Assembly (NCBI GenBank): GCA_949825065.1
Contig: OX463849.1
Coordinates: 35,359,199-35,423,198 of the forward strand
DNA from: Odontocerum albicorne
Taxonomy: Eukaryota; Arthropoda; Insecta; Trichoptera; Odontoceridae
DNA length: 64,000 bases
Direction of reading: 5' to 3'
The notes under the pieces were generated by a model. That model made no database searches. It was not told the origin of the DNA and worked only from the letters and a program-made list of their open reading frames with translations. This document shows positions 46,501-57,299 of the stretch, in pieces (positions within the stretch are counted from its first letter, which is position 1; the number at the start of each line of letters is the position of its first letter). Both the position numbers and the translations under genes were made by a program.

Positions 46501-46512
46501 AAATAAGTACAA

Positions 46513-46720
46513 GTACCCGGCGGTAAGTAATACACACCGGGCTTAAGAAACAGACTGTCGACCATAATCGGCTAACTTCGGCTTTGTAGAGCGTCGTCTC
46601 TGTCGCACAATGCGTTGTGCGCATTTAGAAAACCGATGACGCTCTACAAAGCCGAAGTTAGCCGATTATGGCCGACAGTCTCTTTCTTAAGCCCGATGTG
46701 TATTACTTACCGCCGGGTAC
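46513..46720. mobile_element. M1 foldback MITE, copy 3 (208 bp, longest)
   Basis: Ends GTACCCGGCGGTAAGTAATA are followed by a longer arm than in other copies, including GCCGAAGTTAGCCGATTATG. It is nearly complementary across its full length. The two open frames across it (one per strand) encode similar peptides only because the element is a palindrome. Confidence 0.8.
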
Positions 46721-47149
46721 TGTACGTAGTTTCTAGAACCTTGAATGGATTGAATAGTGAAATCAAATACTTTTTAACGTGTAAAATAACTATTTACTTG
46801 TGAAATAGATAAAAGCTATCTATTCGACCCTTTTTATTTTCAAGTTCTCTGTGTTTTAGTATTAATGTGCGTTTTGGACATTGCATTTCAATTTTCTTTA
46901 TTTTTTATTAGAATTTTGTTATTTTTTTTATATTAAGATTGTTATATTTTATTTAAAGAGACATTGCCAAAAAAATTTGACAGTTTGGCAAATTATTTGT
47001 TCTAAACCCTATGTAAAACTTATATTACTCGTATTTCGTTTAAAAAAGTAGAATAAGAAATTAATCTTAAAATGGTTTGTCCACATTAAGAGAATGACTT
47101 TCGGAAGATTTACGAAACAAATATATTTATCTACAATGAGTGAATGACG

Positions 47150-47352
47150 ACCTCTGTGGTGTTGGTAAGACGGCTGTCTCCAAACCTGGGGGTTACGAGT
47201 TCGGTTATCTCTGGAACCTATATTTTTTTTAAGATTCCAGACGTTTTTTCAATTCAGGACTCTTTAACATTGTTCTGGTTGAATGGTAGAGATTGACATG
47301 TGGCAATAAGTCCGCCAGGTTGTACTTTATACAACGAAAGGGTTAAACAATC
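47150..47352 (+). repeat. S1 SINE, best full-length copy
   Basis: The tRNA-like head has A-box TGGTGTTGGTAAGACGG and B-box ACGAGTTCGGTTATCTC. A poly-T stretch, AAGATTCCAGACG, GATTGACATGTGGCAATAAG, CAGGTTGTACTTTATACAAC and GAAAGGGTTAAACAATC follow. Internal Pol III promoter boxes are recognisable. The anticodon arm resembles the heads at 36.6, 39.9 and 49.9 kb. Confidence 0.75.
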
Positions 47353-47454
47353 AACAGCGAGGAAGTGGTAGGCTGATAAAAGAGTCGAACAATATAGTTT
47401 GAGAAATTCTAACTTAGGAAAAGTTATAAGGATTATGAGAATATGGATTGACGA

Positions 47455-47550
47455 TGCGACAGCTGTATGCATGGATGGAAAGGCATAGAAATCCGTCTTC
47501 TCTGCGTACACTAAAAAGGACATGGTAAAATGATATGCATGTATATATTC
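47455..47550 (+). repeat. LINE 3' end fragment
   Basis: TATGCATGGATGGAAAGGCA, TCTTCTCTGCGTAC and ATGATATGCATGTATATA resemble the terminal coding region and tail of LINE-A/B. Confidence 0.5.
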
Positions 47551-47559
47551 TTTACATAT

Positions 47560-49500
47560 CGATTCATTAGTGTTTGAAGAGTTGTAACCTCTAAGAAGTT
47601 TGAGATAATGTTGTTTCACTTATCTTGACAAAAACGGAATTTCTTTCGGGTGTTTCTCTTCGTAGGTAGGGTCAAGTGGTCTGTGTGAGAAATATCTTAC
47701 CCTCAACGAAAGACCGCTTCTTAGGTGTCTACTTTGACAGTCAACACAATTTAATGTTGTAGTATCCAGGCAGGGCATACATTATAGTGTTTTGTCCCTC
47801 TTGTTATTGCTTATTGAAAGTCGGCCCCATTGCATTTTTTATTAATTTATTCTCTATTTTTCTAAGTTCCATGATTTTTGTAAAGTGCTACGAATAAATT
47901 CATTTGACAATTGGGAGCGGTTGAGTCAACACACGATATCACTCTCAAAACTAACCAGTTTCATTACAACTTACCATCTTTATTTACTTTCTGTGCAACT
48001 TCATTCCAAAGTGATTTTATTACAGGTACATTTTTCTATAATTTGCTCGATGGGTTCCACAAAGGCTCCCTTTTATACACAGCTGTCATTAAAACTTCCA
48101 CCATCTTGTAAATTAACCAACACGTCTGTTCGCTAGGAGATTCACTCGATGACTAATCGTCATGCAACGTGGCGCGAAGCGTGCAGTGTAGCCACTGCGA
48201 TAGTATGCGGTACGTTAGTTCGCTAGGATATGTCGCCTAACTCGCAACATAACTCTAAGCATCAAGCGAGGCTCCTTCCTGTGTGCCCGAGGCCTTACGC
48301 ATTGAATGGAAAAATAATATTAATAATAATTAGCATTTATCGGCCACATCAGAGATATTTTGTGAAAATCGAGAATAAATTCACCAATACAATCAAACGT
48401 GTGCCAGTGTGTGACGTAGGTATATTAATTCTAAAAACCCACTATGGGGGAGGAAGCGACGCTATTCGCGTCTCACTTTCACTCTACTTCGGTATATGGG
48501 AACGCAAGAAATAGAATCTCAGTTCACTCGCTTCTCTCGCTCCAGTAGCTCTCGGGCATCCATTTGAGGTGGTATCTTCGCCCGTTTTGTGAACGTCGGC
48601 CGATGTTTTTTTCATGTTTTCAGCAATTAAATTTCAATTATTATCACTTTTGACTTAAAATTTAATTAATTTAAGCGATTGGCTATAAATATTCTTATTT
48701 TTCCGATTTTAAATCGCTCATTTTTACACGTGTATTGAATACACAGCACCGGAACGCGCAGATTTTTTTCAGCACAGGAAGGGAAAGGTTAACAAGGATT
48801 ATAAAAAAATGTCACATGTCAATGAAAGCGCCAAGCTGTATTCTACTAAACGGAAATTCAATACAATGGTTTCTGAAATATTAATGTATCAAGTAAAATA
48901 AACTAACATAATATCACCTAAAGAGCGTTTTTTGTATTCATAAAAGGCAGCTCATAGACAATTTAAAGACCAGTGTCTCTGGTTAGCGATCGAAAAGCAA
49001 TATACGAGTATCTTTTGAATGATATATCACCATTCACTTGCTACAAGAACATTAATCAATACAGCGCAGAACTGTCAAGGCGTTATCTTCCTCGCTGTTC
49101 CTACGATTGCATCTGTATTCCTGGATGCTAATCTGCCCCGGAGTCCTGACACATCCGCGCAGGATATTGACACTTGCCACCCGTAAATTAGGATTAATGT
49201 CTTGTGAATTACAGGTGTCATTTGTTGGATTTATGGCCGATACAATATAATTACAATACCTTGTATATACCTACCAGTACCTCAAGTCTCAATAAATCTG
49301 ATAGTATTATATTATATATAAATACTCAGATCTATCCGAAACGCTCTGAAGATCATCCACAGTAAAAAAAGTTATAAAATCTAAAAACAGATGTCATTCG
49401 TTTTGCCATTTGCGCATTTTATTTATCAATTGTAATTTAAACAGTTATGATTTATAATAACCGATGTCACACAATTTTTTTGCTGTTGCAAATTAAATAA
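47560..49500. other. Intergenic DNA with GC-richer block at 48120-48620
   Basis: The block contains several TTCGCTAGGA-like words (48130 and 48221), CpGs, and a 94-codon frame without a recognised family. A second patch near 49090-49180 is also GC-richer. These are candidate unique or regulatory sequences; no exon could be proved. Confidence 0.3.
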
Positions 49501-49504
49501 GGCG

Positions 49505-49572
49505 TGCAATAATAATAAAAGGACAGTTTATATAGCGCTGTTTAGAGAGCAAAGTCTCCTCAAGGGCGCACT
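49505..49572 (-). repeat. R4 repeat tail fragment
   Basis: Contains AATAATAATAAAAGGACAGT, TATATAGCGCTGTTTAGAGA and GTCTCCTCAAGGGCG. Matches other R4 ends. Confidence 0.55.
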
Positions 49573-49892
49573 TCTTTTTATCCATCTCCTGATGTAGTTA
49601 ATAAATAATAGTGAAGTGAGGATTTTTTTATAATTTTGACATTTAGTTATCAGTTGGGGTGTCGGGGCGGCATTGTTGTGTTGAATGCGGTAATTTATTT
49701 GGAAATTTGATACCAAATGTTTTCAAGGTACATAATAGTAAGTAGTAAATCCAGTGAATATTTTAAATACATGCACCATTTTATAACCTAGCAGATCAGA
49801 AACGTTATAAAAAAACTCTTACTGCCTGGTACGACACAGATCGCGGAAAACATGGCACGACCAAATGATTAGATTAAAAAAAAGTATAGTTG

Positions 49893-50015
49893 ACTGCCTC
49901 CATGGTCGAGTTAGAAATACACCAGTTTTCTAATCCGAGAGTTGCAGGTTTAATTCCCATTGGAATCCATTTTTTAAAAGGATTCCCGTCTGATTTTAAC
50001 TTACGTTTGATCAGT
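49893..50015 (+). repeat. S1 SINE, 5' half
   Basis: Head GCCTCCATGGTCGAGTTAGA and B-box TTGCAGGTTTAATTCCCA, then a body with AAGGATTCCCGTCTGATTT. The 3' tail is not found. Confidence 0.6.
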
Positions 50016-50019
50016 ACGA

Positions 50020-50416
50020 AGAAGTCATGAAACAGATTCAGTCAAAACAATAGGTTTAAGTAAATAACATATTAATAAGATGCATCATCAAATATATATA
50101 ATTCCTTGATGCCATCGCAACAGAATTTTTAAGGCCCTTAACTGCTGATCTCCAAGCTACAGAGTGTAGTAATTGGAAAGTAATCGTCGAGGGTTTTTGT
50201 GGGAATCACGAAGCTCAGTAATGAGCTTAATAACTGTGAAGAAGTTATCATCCAAGTAAAAAGTAGTATGAAGGAGTCCTGGAAGAAAAAAGTACCGAGG
50301 ATAAAGAATTTAAAATAGTGACATGGTTTTGTGCTTTCACTATATAACTGTGTGCGATACGGCATATAGCGATGGGAAACAAAGTCAATGGAATATTAAA
50401 ATACTCGTACATAATA
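50020..50416. other. Left flank of the mariner element
   Basis: No gene recognised. The 75-codon minus-strand frame at 50138-50365 has no family features. Confidence 0.4.
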
Positions 50417-51704
50417 GGTTAGTCAAATGGTTTTGAAAGCGACATCTATGGAGCAGTAGAAAAACCAAAATTTCTACGCCATTTTAATATTTCATCTTTC
50501 ATAAGAACGTACTCCAAATTTCATTTCGATCTGTCAATTCATTCTTTGTTTACAAGCCATTTAAAGTTGACGTGTCAGTGTATTTTTTAACAATGGAAAA
50601 ATCCGAATATCGTGCAGTGATTAAATTCTTTGTTTTGGAAGGTTTATCGGCTACTGAGATCCATGCAAAGATGGTGAAAGTATTAAAGGAGTCTTCTCCT
50701 TCATTTCCAACCGTTCACCGATGGGTTTTGGAGTTTAAGCGTGGCCGTACAAGCGTTGAAGACGATCCACTCTCAGGACGTCCAAAAAGTGCATCAACAC
50801 CAGAAATCATAGCGAAAATACAGGATATGGTTTTGGAAGATCATCGATCAACTGTGGATGTGATAGCTGACACCATAGGTATCTCACATGGAAGAACATG
50901 GCATATTTTGGCTGAAGTTTTGGGTTTCAAAAAACTGTGTGCACAATGGGTGCCGCATTTGCTAACAATGCAACAAAAACACGTTCGAATGCGTCTTTCT
51001 GAGCAACATTTGGAGCAATTTCGAAAGGATAAAAAGGATTTTCTGCGTCGATTCATCACTATGGATGAGACTTGGGTCTACCACCATGATCCTGAATCAA
51101 AACAAGAGGCTAAGGAGTGGTGTGAACCAGGCACTTTGGCTCCGAAGCGAGTTCGTGTCCAGAAATCGGCCAAGAAGGTGTTAGTGTCAGTTTTTTGGGA
51201 TGCAAAAGGAATTTTATTGATAGATTATCTCCTAACTGGTAAGACAATCAACTCTGATTATTATTGTGACCTTTTGGACCAGTTGGATGAAAAAATTTGT
51301 GAAAAAAGACCCGGTTTGCAGAAGAAAAAAATCATTTTTCATCAAGACAATGCACCTGCTCACACAGCTCAAAAAACCATCGCGAAAATCAGTGAATTGG
51401 GGTACGAATTGTTGCAGCATCCACCCTATTCGCCAGATTTAGCTCCCTCTGACTTCTGGCTGTTCTCACACCTCAAAAAATTCCTTCGTGGAAAGCATTT
51501 TTCATCAAACGAAGAGGTTATAGCCGTCGTAGAGGAGTATTTTGCAGGCCTTCCAGAAAGTCCCTTCCGTGATGGGACAACAAAGTTGGAAGATCGTTGG
51601 ACCAAGTGTATTGATCTTATGGGAGACTATACTGAGCAATAAAAGTGATTTCCCCCAAAAAAAAATGTATTTTCATTTTCGCTTTCAAAGCTTTTTGACT
51701 AACC
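50417..51704 (+). mobile_element. Intact mariner element, 1288 bp
   Basis: The left terminal repeat begins GGTTAGTCAAATGGTTTTGA. The right one read inward is GGTTAGTCAAAAAGCTTTGA. They agree at 23 of 26 positions and both continue AAGCGA. A TA dinucleotide flanks each end (50415-50416 and 51705-51706), the standard mariner target duplication. Between them lies one uninterrupted transposase ORF. Length, ends and ORF all fit a complete mariner. GGTTAG-type ends suggest a subfamily near irritans or mellifera, but I cannot place it firmly. Confidence 0.95.
50593..51642 (+). CDS. Mariner transposase (D,D34D), intact
   Basis: This cut-and-paste transposase would bind the element's terminal repeats and insert at TA. 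The start is the ATG at 50593 (ACAATGG context), not an upstream GTG; this gives 349 residues, usual for mariner. Residues 1-115 carry two helix-turn-helix DNA-binding domains (AVIKFFVLEGLSATEIH; TVDVIADTIGISHGRTWHIL). WVPHLL at 119-124 is the mariner linker motif. Catalytic Asp residues are D158 (TMDETWVYHH), D252 (HQDNAPAHTA) and D287 (YSPDLAPSDFW), with exactly 34 residues between the last two. No stop or frameshift is present, so the copy could be active or recently inserted. Transcription would start inside the element's 5' end. Confidence 0.95.
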   Translation: MEKSEYRAVIKFFVLEGLSATEIHAKMVKVLKESSPSFPTVHRWVLEFKRGRTSVEDDPLSGRPKSASTPEIIAKIQDMVLEDHRSTVDVIADTIGISHGRTWHILAEVLGFKKLCAQWVPHLLTMQQKHVRMRLSEQHLEQFRKDKKDFLRRFITMDETWVYHHDPESKQEAKEWCEPGTLAPKRVRVQKSAKKVLVSVFWDAKGILLIDYLLTGKTINSDYYCDLLDQLDEKICEKRPGLQKKKIIFHQDNAPAHTAQKTIAKISELGYELLQHPPYSPDLAPSDFWLFSHLKKFLRGKHFSSNEEVIAVVEEYFAGLPESPFRDGTTKLEDRWTKCIDLMGDYTEQ

Positions 51705-51794
51705 TAGTATACTCGAACCGGAGAGTGTCAAATCTCCCAAGATGATAGTCCACAACAATGTTTTAGTATCAATTTGATGCATGGTAGTGTAATT

Positions 51795-52160
51795 AAGTAA
51801 TTAGGGATGATTATGAACTAAAGGCTGATGTCTTGAGTAAGATAAGGAAGATCACTCTGAAATGGTTTGGACACGTGGAACGAATGAATGAAGAAAGACT
51901 AACAAAACAAATATACAGTATAAATGTAAGTGAATGGCGTGGAAGAAGAAGACCAAGGAAAATATAGTTGAATCAAGTGTACGATATTTTGAAAAAAGGA
52001 AATATAAAAGTCAGAGGAATCGTTGGAGCTGTATGATAAGCTGTGTGTATGTAGAAGAGGCGATAGATATGTGTCGCGATAGGAAAGTCTAGCATTCTCT
52101 CCCTTCTGCCTTCCCCGATAAGAAGACGGCGTGATGGTATGTATGTATATGTATGGTAAA
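51795..52160 (+). pseudogene. LINE-A ORF2 C-terminus and 3' tail
   Basis: The clearest LINE-A copy. The plus-strand blocks are VLSKIRK, WFGHVERMNEERLTKQIYS, GRRRPRK, a degraded LNQVYDIL.KGN segment, RRNRWSCM-like, and a terminal CRDRKV..SLPSAFPDKK-type block. A GGTATGTATGTATATGTATG tail follows. One or two stops and frameshifts are present. Upstream RT is missing. Confidence 0.7.
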
Positions 52161-52184
52161 TGAACATTAGTTCAGAAATAGGAG

Positions 52185-52622
52185 TGCATACATACTATCA
52201 CGCCGTTTCGGGGCAGGCAGTGAAGACAGAGCGCTAGACTTTCTTATCGCGACATGCATATTTCGTCTATTCAACATCCATACGCCTTGCCCTACAATTA
52301 TTCCGATTTCTCTGATTATTACATTTCCTTCTCTCTAAATATTACACACTTGATCCAACCTTACTTTCCCTGGTCGTTCTCTACCACGCATTCCACTCAA
52401 ATTTGAGCTGTTTGTTAATTTTATTAGTTTTTCTTCATTTATTCGTTCTACGTGCCCAAAACCATTTCATTGTGCTTTTATCGATCTAACTTAACACATC
52501 AGCTTTAAGTTCAAATTCATTCTATATTCTGTCATATATTGTCACCTTAAGAATGCATCTCAGTGCACGCATTTATTCAGCATCTTTCAGTATTTTTCCA
52601 AGTCCACGTTTCACTAGGAGTA
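52185..52622 (-). pseudogene. LINE-A C-terminal fragment, opposite orientation
   Basis: The minus-strand LINE-A runs from an ATGTATG tail through CACTGCCTGCCCCGAAACGG inward to ETWTWK-like blocks near 52610. It lies tail to tail with the previous copy, about 25 bp apart. Confidence 0.65.
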
Positions 52623-52739
52623 GTATAAATAAAATCAAAGTAGCAACATCAGAATGATAATGCTTATTCATCCTTTGAAAAGTTGACTTTTGATAGTTTT
52701 GTTAAAATATAAGATCCAATTTGTGAACAAAGGGTGAAT

Positions 52740-52900
52740 CCGAGTGCAGTGATCAGGTGTGTACAGATTGCAGGATAATATTAGTTTATCTGCGGCGCCC
52801 CGCAAGTACTGGTTGCCATGGGCTGGGGGCGAAGTTCCATCACAGGCTGCCTCGAGGCACACGAACATAATTAAACACACGTGTTACATGTCCACTGTCC
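52740..52900. other. GC-richer unassigned segment
   Basis: TGCGGCGCCCCGCAAGTACT and GGGCTGGGGGCGAAGTTCCA stand out in composition. Open on both strands for 70-96 codons, with no recognised family. Possibly unique DNA or an old element. Confidence 0.25.
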
Positions 52901-52979
52901 CACCACATAAACCCACTTCTGTCTTGGGTCAAGATTCAATGTGCAGCTCACAAATATTCACTAATTCACCTTTTGACAG

Positions 52980-53125
52980 TTATTCAAACGAGTTAGTCAG
53001 CGGCCTTGGTCAAATGATTAGCATTCACGCTAGAGCGTCCCACATTTAATTCCTGGAGAATCCACTTCTGGACTGGTTTTACTCTTAGACTGTTTTACAT
53101 CTGGATTTATGTTTTTTTATGTAAA
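52980..53125 (+). repeat. S3 SINE copy
   Basis: The head includes CGGCCTTGGTCAAATGATTA (A-box region) and CACATTTAATTCCTGGAGAA (B-box region). Then CCACTTCTGGACTGGTTTTA, CTCTTAGACTG and a T-rich stretch follow, as at 25905-26025. Confidence 0.6.
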
Positions 53126-53282
53126 TCAACCAGTCTTTCGAAATCCCAGTAGGTAGAGCAATCACATTTTACTTCTTAATAGTATGCGTCCTCGAATAGA
53201 GTTTTTTTTCATTTTCATCCCCTTCAGAAAAAAATGGCATAATCCTGTTCATTATTTCATGTTAATGTTATTTATAATTATG

Positions 53283-53484
53283 TAATTTGTTTAATCAAAC
53301 GCTGTTTATTCCACTTTATATAACGGTATAACCCTACCAGTTTCAAGATTTCCCCCTCGTCGTCAGGGGAGAGCAAAAACAAGTCTTATTTATACTCCCA
53401 TGAAGATGAGGCGAAAACCTTGAAACCGGTAGTTATACCGTCGTTATATAAAGCGGAATAAACAGTGTTTGATTAAACAAATTA
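53283..53484. mobile_element. M9: foldback element of about 202 bp
   Basis: The arms TAATTTGTTTAATCAAACGC..TTTATTCC.CTTTATATAACG and ..CAGTTTCAAG repeat inverted at the right, with a few mismatches. The centre is around CAAAAACAAGTCTTATTTAT. Sequence just outside the right end (to 53534) is shared with 1133-1180. Confidence 0.7.
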
Positions 53485-53534
53485 GTGTCCTTAAACCTCC
53501 ACAGTTAATTCCTTAACTATAAATAATATATTAT

Positions 53535-54140
53535 ACAATTCGTTTTAATGTTATTCGTACTTACGCCTTTTTGATAATATTTTTATCAAATATCCTGAAA
53601 TTGCAAATTGTTTATATATATTTTGTTTGTTTTTTCTACTTTTTTGTATTCTTGTTAAGTGCAAAAATCTTTAAAATAAAACAAAGAAATGAAGTTTAAA
53701 TCAAAGTAGTAAAAATAAAACTAATGTGCATAATTTTTGAAGATTTCTGCAAATGTTTTTATTAACAAATAAAGCACTTTCTGCAGCGTTGACCTGGATA
53801 TTTTTTAAAATAAAATTATACAAATATTAATTTGAACCCGTCAATGAGGCATTCTCGGGTACATTGTACACACTATTACAAGGCAAAATTAAATCTAGCC
53901 GGGACATAACGCGTACGAGGGATTTCATTATCGGAAATTAAAAAACCGCATTTTCTGCAGAATCTTAATAATTTTATCCAATTATTCCATCAAGCGGGAG
54001 TTCATTAATACGCATTTTCATTACGATAGTTGGATGCAGGAAACTACGCTATTTGCATATTTCACACGCGTCAGTTTTCTACCATGCGAGTAGTATATAC
54101 CTGTTGTTGAAAGCATTGCGGATTGAGGGTTGTGAAAACA
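53535..54140. other. AT-rich intergenic DNA
   Basis: No gene or repeat recognised. Confidence 0.5.
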
Positions 54141-54143
54141 AAA

Positions 54144-54600
54144 AAATATAGGGAGTCCCAAAAAAATGTGTACACAGTTTTACACCGTGAACTTGAACTT
54201 GCTGCAGGAATTTATCGTACCACGCATTCGTAAGGAGTTTAAAAAAGAGGAGAACTTTTATTTCTAACAAGATGGTGCACCTCCCCACTACCATTGTGAT
54301 GTGAAAGTATATCTTGATAAACATTTGCCGAACAGGTGGATTGGACGTAGAGGGGGCGTTAAATACCCCTCGCGATCCTCAAATCTCACGCCAATGGACT
54401 TTTTATGTGGACTAATAAAAATAAAGTTTGTGGCACCAAACCGTCAAGTATTAATGAATGTAAAGCAGTCATTGAAAAACAATGCGCCCAAATACCAAAA
54501 CAAACTATTCGTGATTTTTGCAATTCTACGTTATCAGCAGTGCTTGGACCAGAAATATCACCAACTTAAGCACTTGCGATAACTAAAAAAATCTACATAT
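54144..54600 (+). pseudogene. Mariner/Tc1-superfamily transposase remnant, second lineage
   Basis: Plus strand: LNLLQEFIVPRIRKEFKK, an interrupted QQDGAPPHY-like second catalytic region (an in-frame stop just before QDGAPPHYH), then VKVYLDKHLPNRWIGRRGGV. YPSRSSNLTPMDF follows, carrying the third catalytic region with Asp of PMDF. The frame ends with RYQQCLDQ.YHQ. Proteins with QDGAPPH..V..YL...LPNRWIGRRG..E are a known mariner/Tc1-type transposase group in insects. The N-terminal half is missing. Confidence 0.7.
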
Positions 54601-54699
54601 GTCTTCTTATTTACTATCTTTGGAGTTTTACCATATATCTTAGATATACCTTAATAAATACTGAATTTACAATAATTCAAAGTGCATTTTTTGAGACAT

Positions 54700-55910
54700 C
54701 TATAATATATTCCGCGAAAATCAACGTTCAGTATTATACGTTGTTTCCAAAAGAACGTAGTGGGTGTATAACATGCAACAATCCCCTTCAAAGATGCAGA
54801 AAGATGTTATAGATACCATGACAGACACTCCTTCATGACTTGAGAACGATTATCAGCCATCGTGTGAACAAAAAATGCCTGTACATGTATTGATTTATTT
54901 AATTTAAACCATTGCACATCAGTACGCACACTGCCTAAATATATTAAACCCAAGAAAGGAGAACACCGTTCTTTTCGTTCTCACACAATTTTAGCATTTT
55001 TATAATGCTTTTTTGGAGTAACTGCCCATCCTATGCGCATAGTTACACCAGTACCACATTATCTTCCTGTTCCATCTGATGATATCTTCTGTATTCCAAG
55101 TATATCGAATGAGGGAGTTTCTGACCCTATCTCTGAAAGATTTTCCTATGATGGTTAGTAATATTCTCCTCTCGAATGTTCCAAGAAGGTTCTTTATTCT
55201 AGTTGTGTCGGTTCTAATCAACATTATAAGTCATATTCGGTCTGACACATGTCTTACATATTCGAATTTAGCTATCGATTAACATGTATTGGTTTTCCCA
55301 GATCACATCTCTTAGACAAACATATATGATTTGGTCAAATTGGTTCTACAAAATAACGGTCGAAAACAATAATTCCGATAACAATAATATATATGTAAAA
55401 TGAATACTAACATTTTTTATCAATATTTGTCTATTTATTATCTACAATATTTTTCAACAGTGGCAACCCTAATAGTAAAATTCCAACTAACGCATTTCTG
55501 ATAAGTGCTGGATAAGTTAATCATACGCGCGCCCGGGATAATGGATAGAAAGCCCTGTAGCGAGAAAAAAACCCCATGAAAAAGCTCATCAATTATGGAA
55601 AACGTTTAGTACCTACGTTAAAATTCTTTTTATCGGCGGGTTTGTTTGAATTGTGGTTTTTATTTTGTTTTCTCCTATTTTAATTTTTTTTTGAAAGCTG
55701 AAAAAGTAATTTTAACTTACTCATGCATAGGTACATACCACACTGGCATGTCCGTTTTGAGGTATGAAGGCAGATCTAAACGCCTTTTTATCCACGCCCA
55801 CACTTTTACACAATATTTTTAAAATATATGTCTAAAATTAATGATGATGAAAGAAGTATATCCAGTAAAAGTTATAAGGAGATGCTCTGGTGTTGCTTTT
55901 TCAGTGGGTG
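54700..55910. other. Intergenic DNA
   Basis: Two opposite frames at 55000-55282 overlap and lack family features. Nothing else supported. Confidence 0.4.
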
Positions 55911-55914
55911 GTAG

Positions 55915-56235
55915 ATAAATTGTCAAATATTCCTATCGTGGCACACATTTTTCGCCTCTTCTACATCCATGCACCTTTTCATACAACTACTCCGATTTCT
56001 CAGATTTTTAACATTTCCCTCTTTCAAAATACCACACTCGATCCAACCATACTTTCCTTGGTCGTCCTTTACCATGCCTTCCAATCACATTTACACTGTA
56101 TATGATTTATTAGAAATTCTTCATTCATTCGTTCTACGTGCCAAAACCATCTCAGAGTGCTATTCTTCAGCTTACTTAACACGTCTGCCTTAAGTTCAAA
56201 TTCATCCCTAATCACTTAATTCTGTATTCTCTTAA
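55915..56235 (-). pseudogene. LINE-A C-terminal fragment
   Basis: The minus-strand blocks near 56110-56150 read WFWHVERMNEE-like, near 56050-56080 RK.WSD-like, and continue toward the 3' part near 55930. It aligns well with 51.8-52.1 kb. The plus-strand frames are shadows. Confidence 0.6.
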
Positions 56236-56404
56236 ACAATGTCAGGTACATTGAACAATCAACAAGGGGCTTGCTATTTTTTCTATAAGTAATTTGTATA
56301 TGTATAAAACGGTGTGTACCTAGATCACTTTTAATACTTAAGGAATTGTTGGCAAGCTTTCGACAAATTGAATTGCGCTTGTCTTCAATAATAAATCTGC
56401 GAAT

Positions 56405-56590
56405 CTTCACCTACTTCGGCCATATTATCAGCTGAGAAGATACAGTGGAGAAGCTAGTGATCAATGGGAAAATAGAAGGGTCCCTATCACGAAGCAGGCC
56501 ACCAGAACTTCACTCCAAGAGTAGTAGAAATGCTACTGACCGTGAGAAATGGAGGCGTATCATTCTTTCTGCAGTGCATTAAATTCACTC
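56405..56590 (+). pseudogene. LINE-D 3' coding fragment
   Basis: The plus-strand frame holds LTYFGHIIS, a stop, EDTVEKLVINGKIEGSLSRS, RPPELHS and NATDREKWRRIILSA. These match the C-terminal end of insect LINEs with the YFGHV..EKLV..G..EG..-type block. Confidence 0.65.
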
Positions 56591-56829
56591 GCAAGATCAA
56601 GCTCGATGATCACGAATCTTATAACGAATAAGACAAATAATCAGTATCTCAATGTCCATGTTTCTTTTCCATCGAGTACTATGATTAAACCAAAATTTTC
56701 CAGATGACTATAAATACTCGTATGTTGAGAAGTAAAGACCGATTGTTCTATATATTTATAACTTTGATCAATATAGGTTTTGCCAAACCAATTAATCTCC
56801 GAATGATTCCCAACACCCATCAATCGAGA

Positions 56830-57205
56830 TTAGTGCCCTTGGGTCGTCGTCGTTCCTGCTGCACTTCGTAGTCAAGGATCCTTTCGCCATTCCAACGCCA
56901 TTTCAATTGGAAAACGAAGCTGTACCATGGAGTTTTGTTTCTTTCTTTTCTTTTTAAGTAAATGAACCATTGCATACCACCTAACTCACCAGCCACAACG
57001 CGGTACTGGATCCGACGACACACCAAAGTGAGAGCACGTCAGGATATTGTTTCCTTTTATTTTTTGAAAGAATATATATAACCGAAGACAAAGGTATCAT
57101 TATACCCAGAATACTAGGTGGAAAAAATGCCTGTGTCATTCGAGGATAGCACAGTACGGGGTTTGAACCGGCGACCTTCAACACGGAAGTCCAGTATCCA
57201 CCTCA
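56830..57205 (-). repeat. S2 SINE, near full length
   Basis: Minus strand: a decayed tRNA head (GTCGCCGGTTCAAACCCCGT), CTATCCTCGAATGACACAGG, a ATAATGATACCTTTGTCTTC block and a TCTTTCAAAAAATAAAAGG region. Then CTCACTTTGGTGTGTCGTCG, GGATCCAGTACCGCGTTGTG and GGTTCATTTACTTAAAAAG follow. The end is GAATGGCGAAAGGATCCTTG. The whole order repeats at 63.64-64.00 kb. Confidence 0.7.
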
Positions 57206-57299
57206 TACCCCAAGGTAGATCGATTAAATAATACAAAAATCATTTGTTTTAATTCGAAACCATATACACATTTTACATGCACTATATTTTGACACTAAA

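Noticed and set aside
46427..46803. Two similar small proteins encoded at 46.43-46.62 (minus) and 46.62-46.80 (plus) as paralogues
   Set aside because: They are the two arms of the M1 palindrome read on opposite strands.
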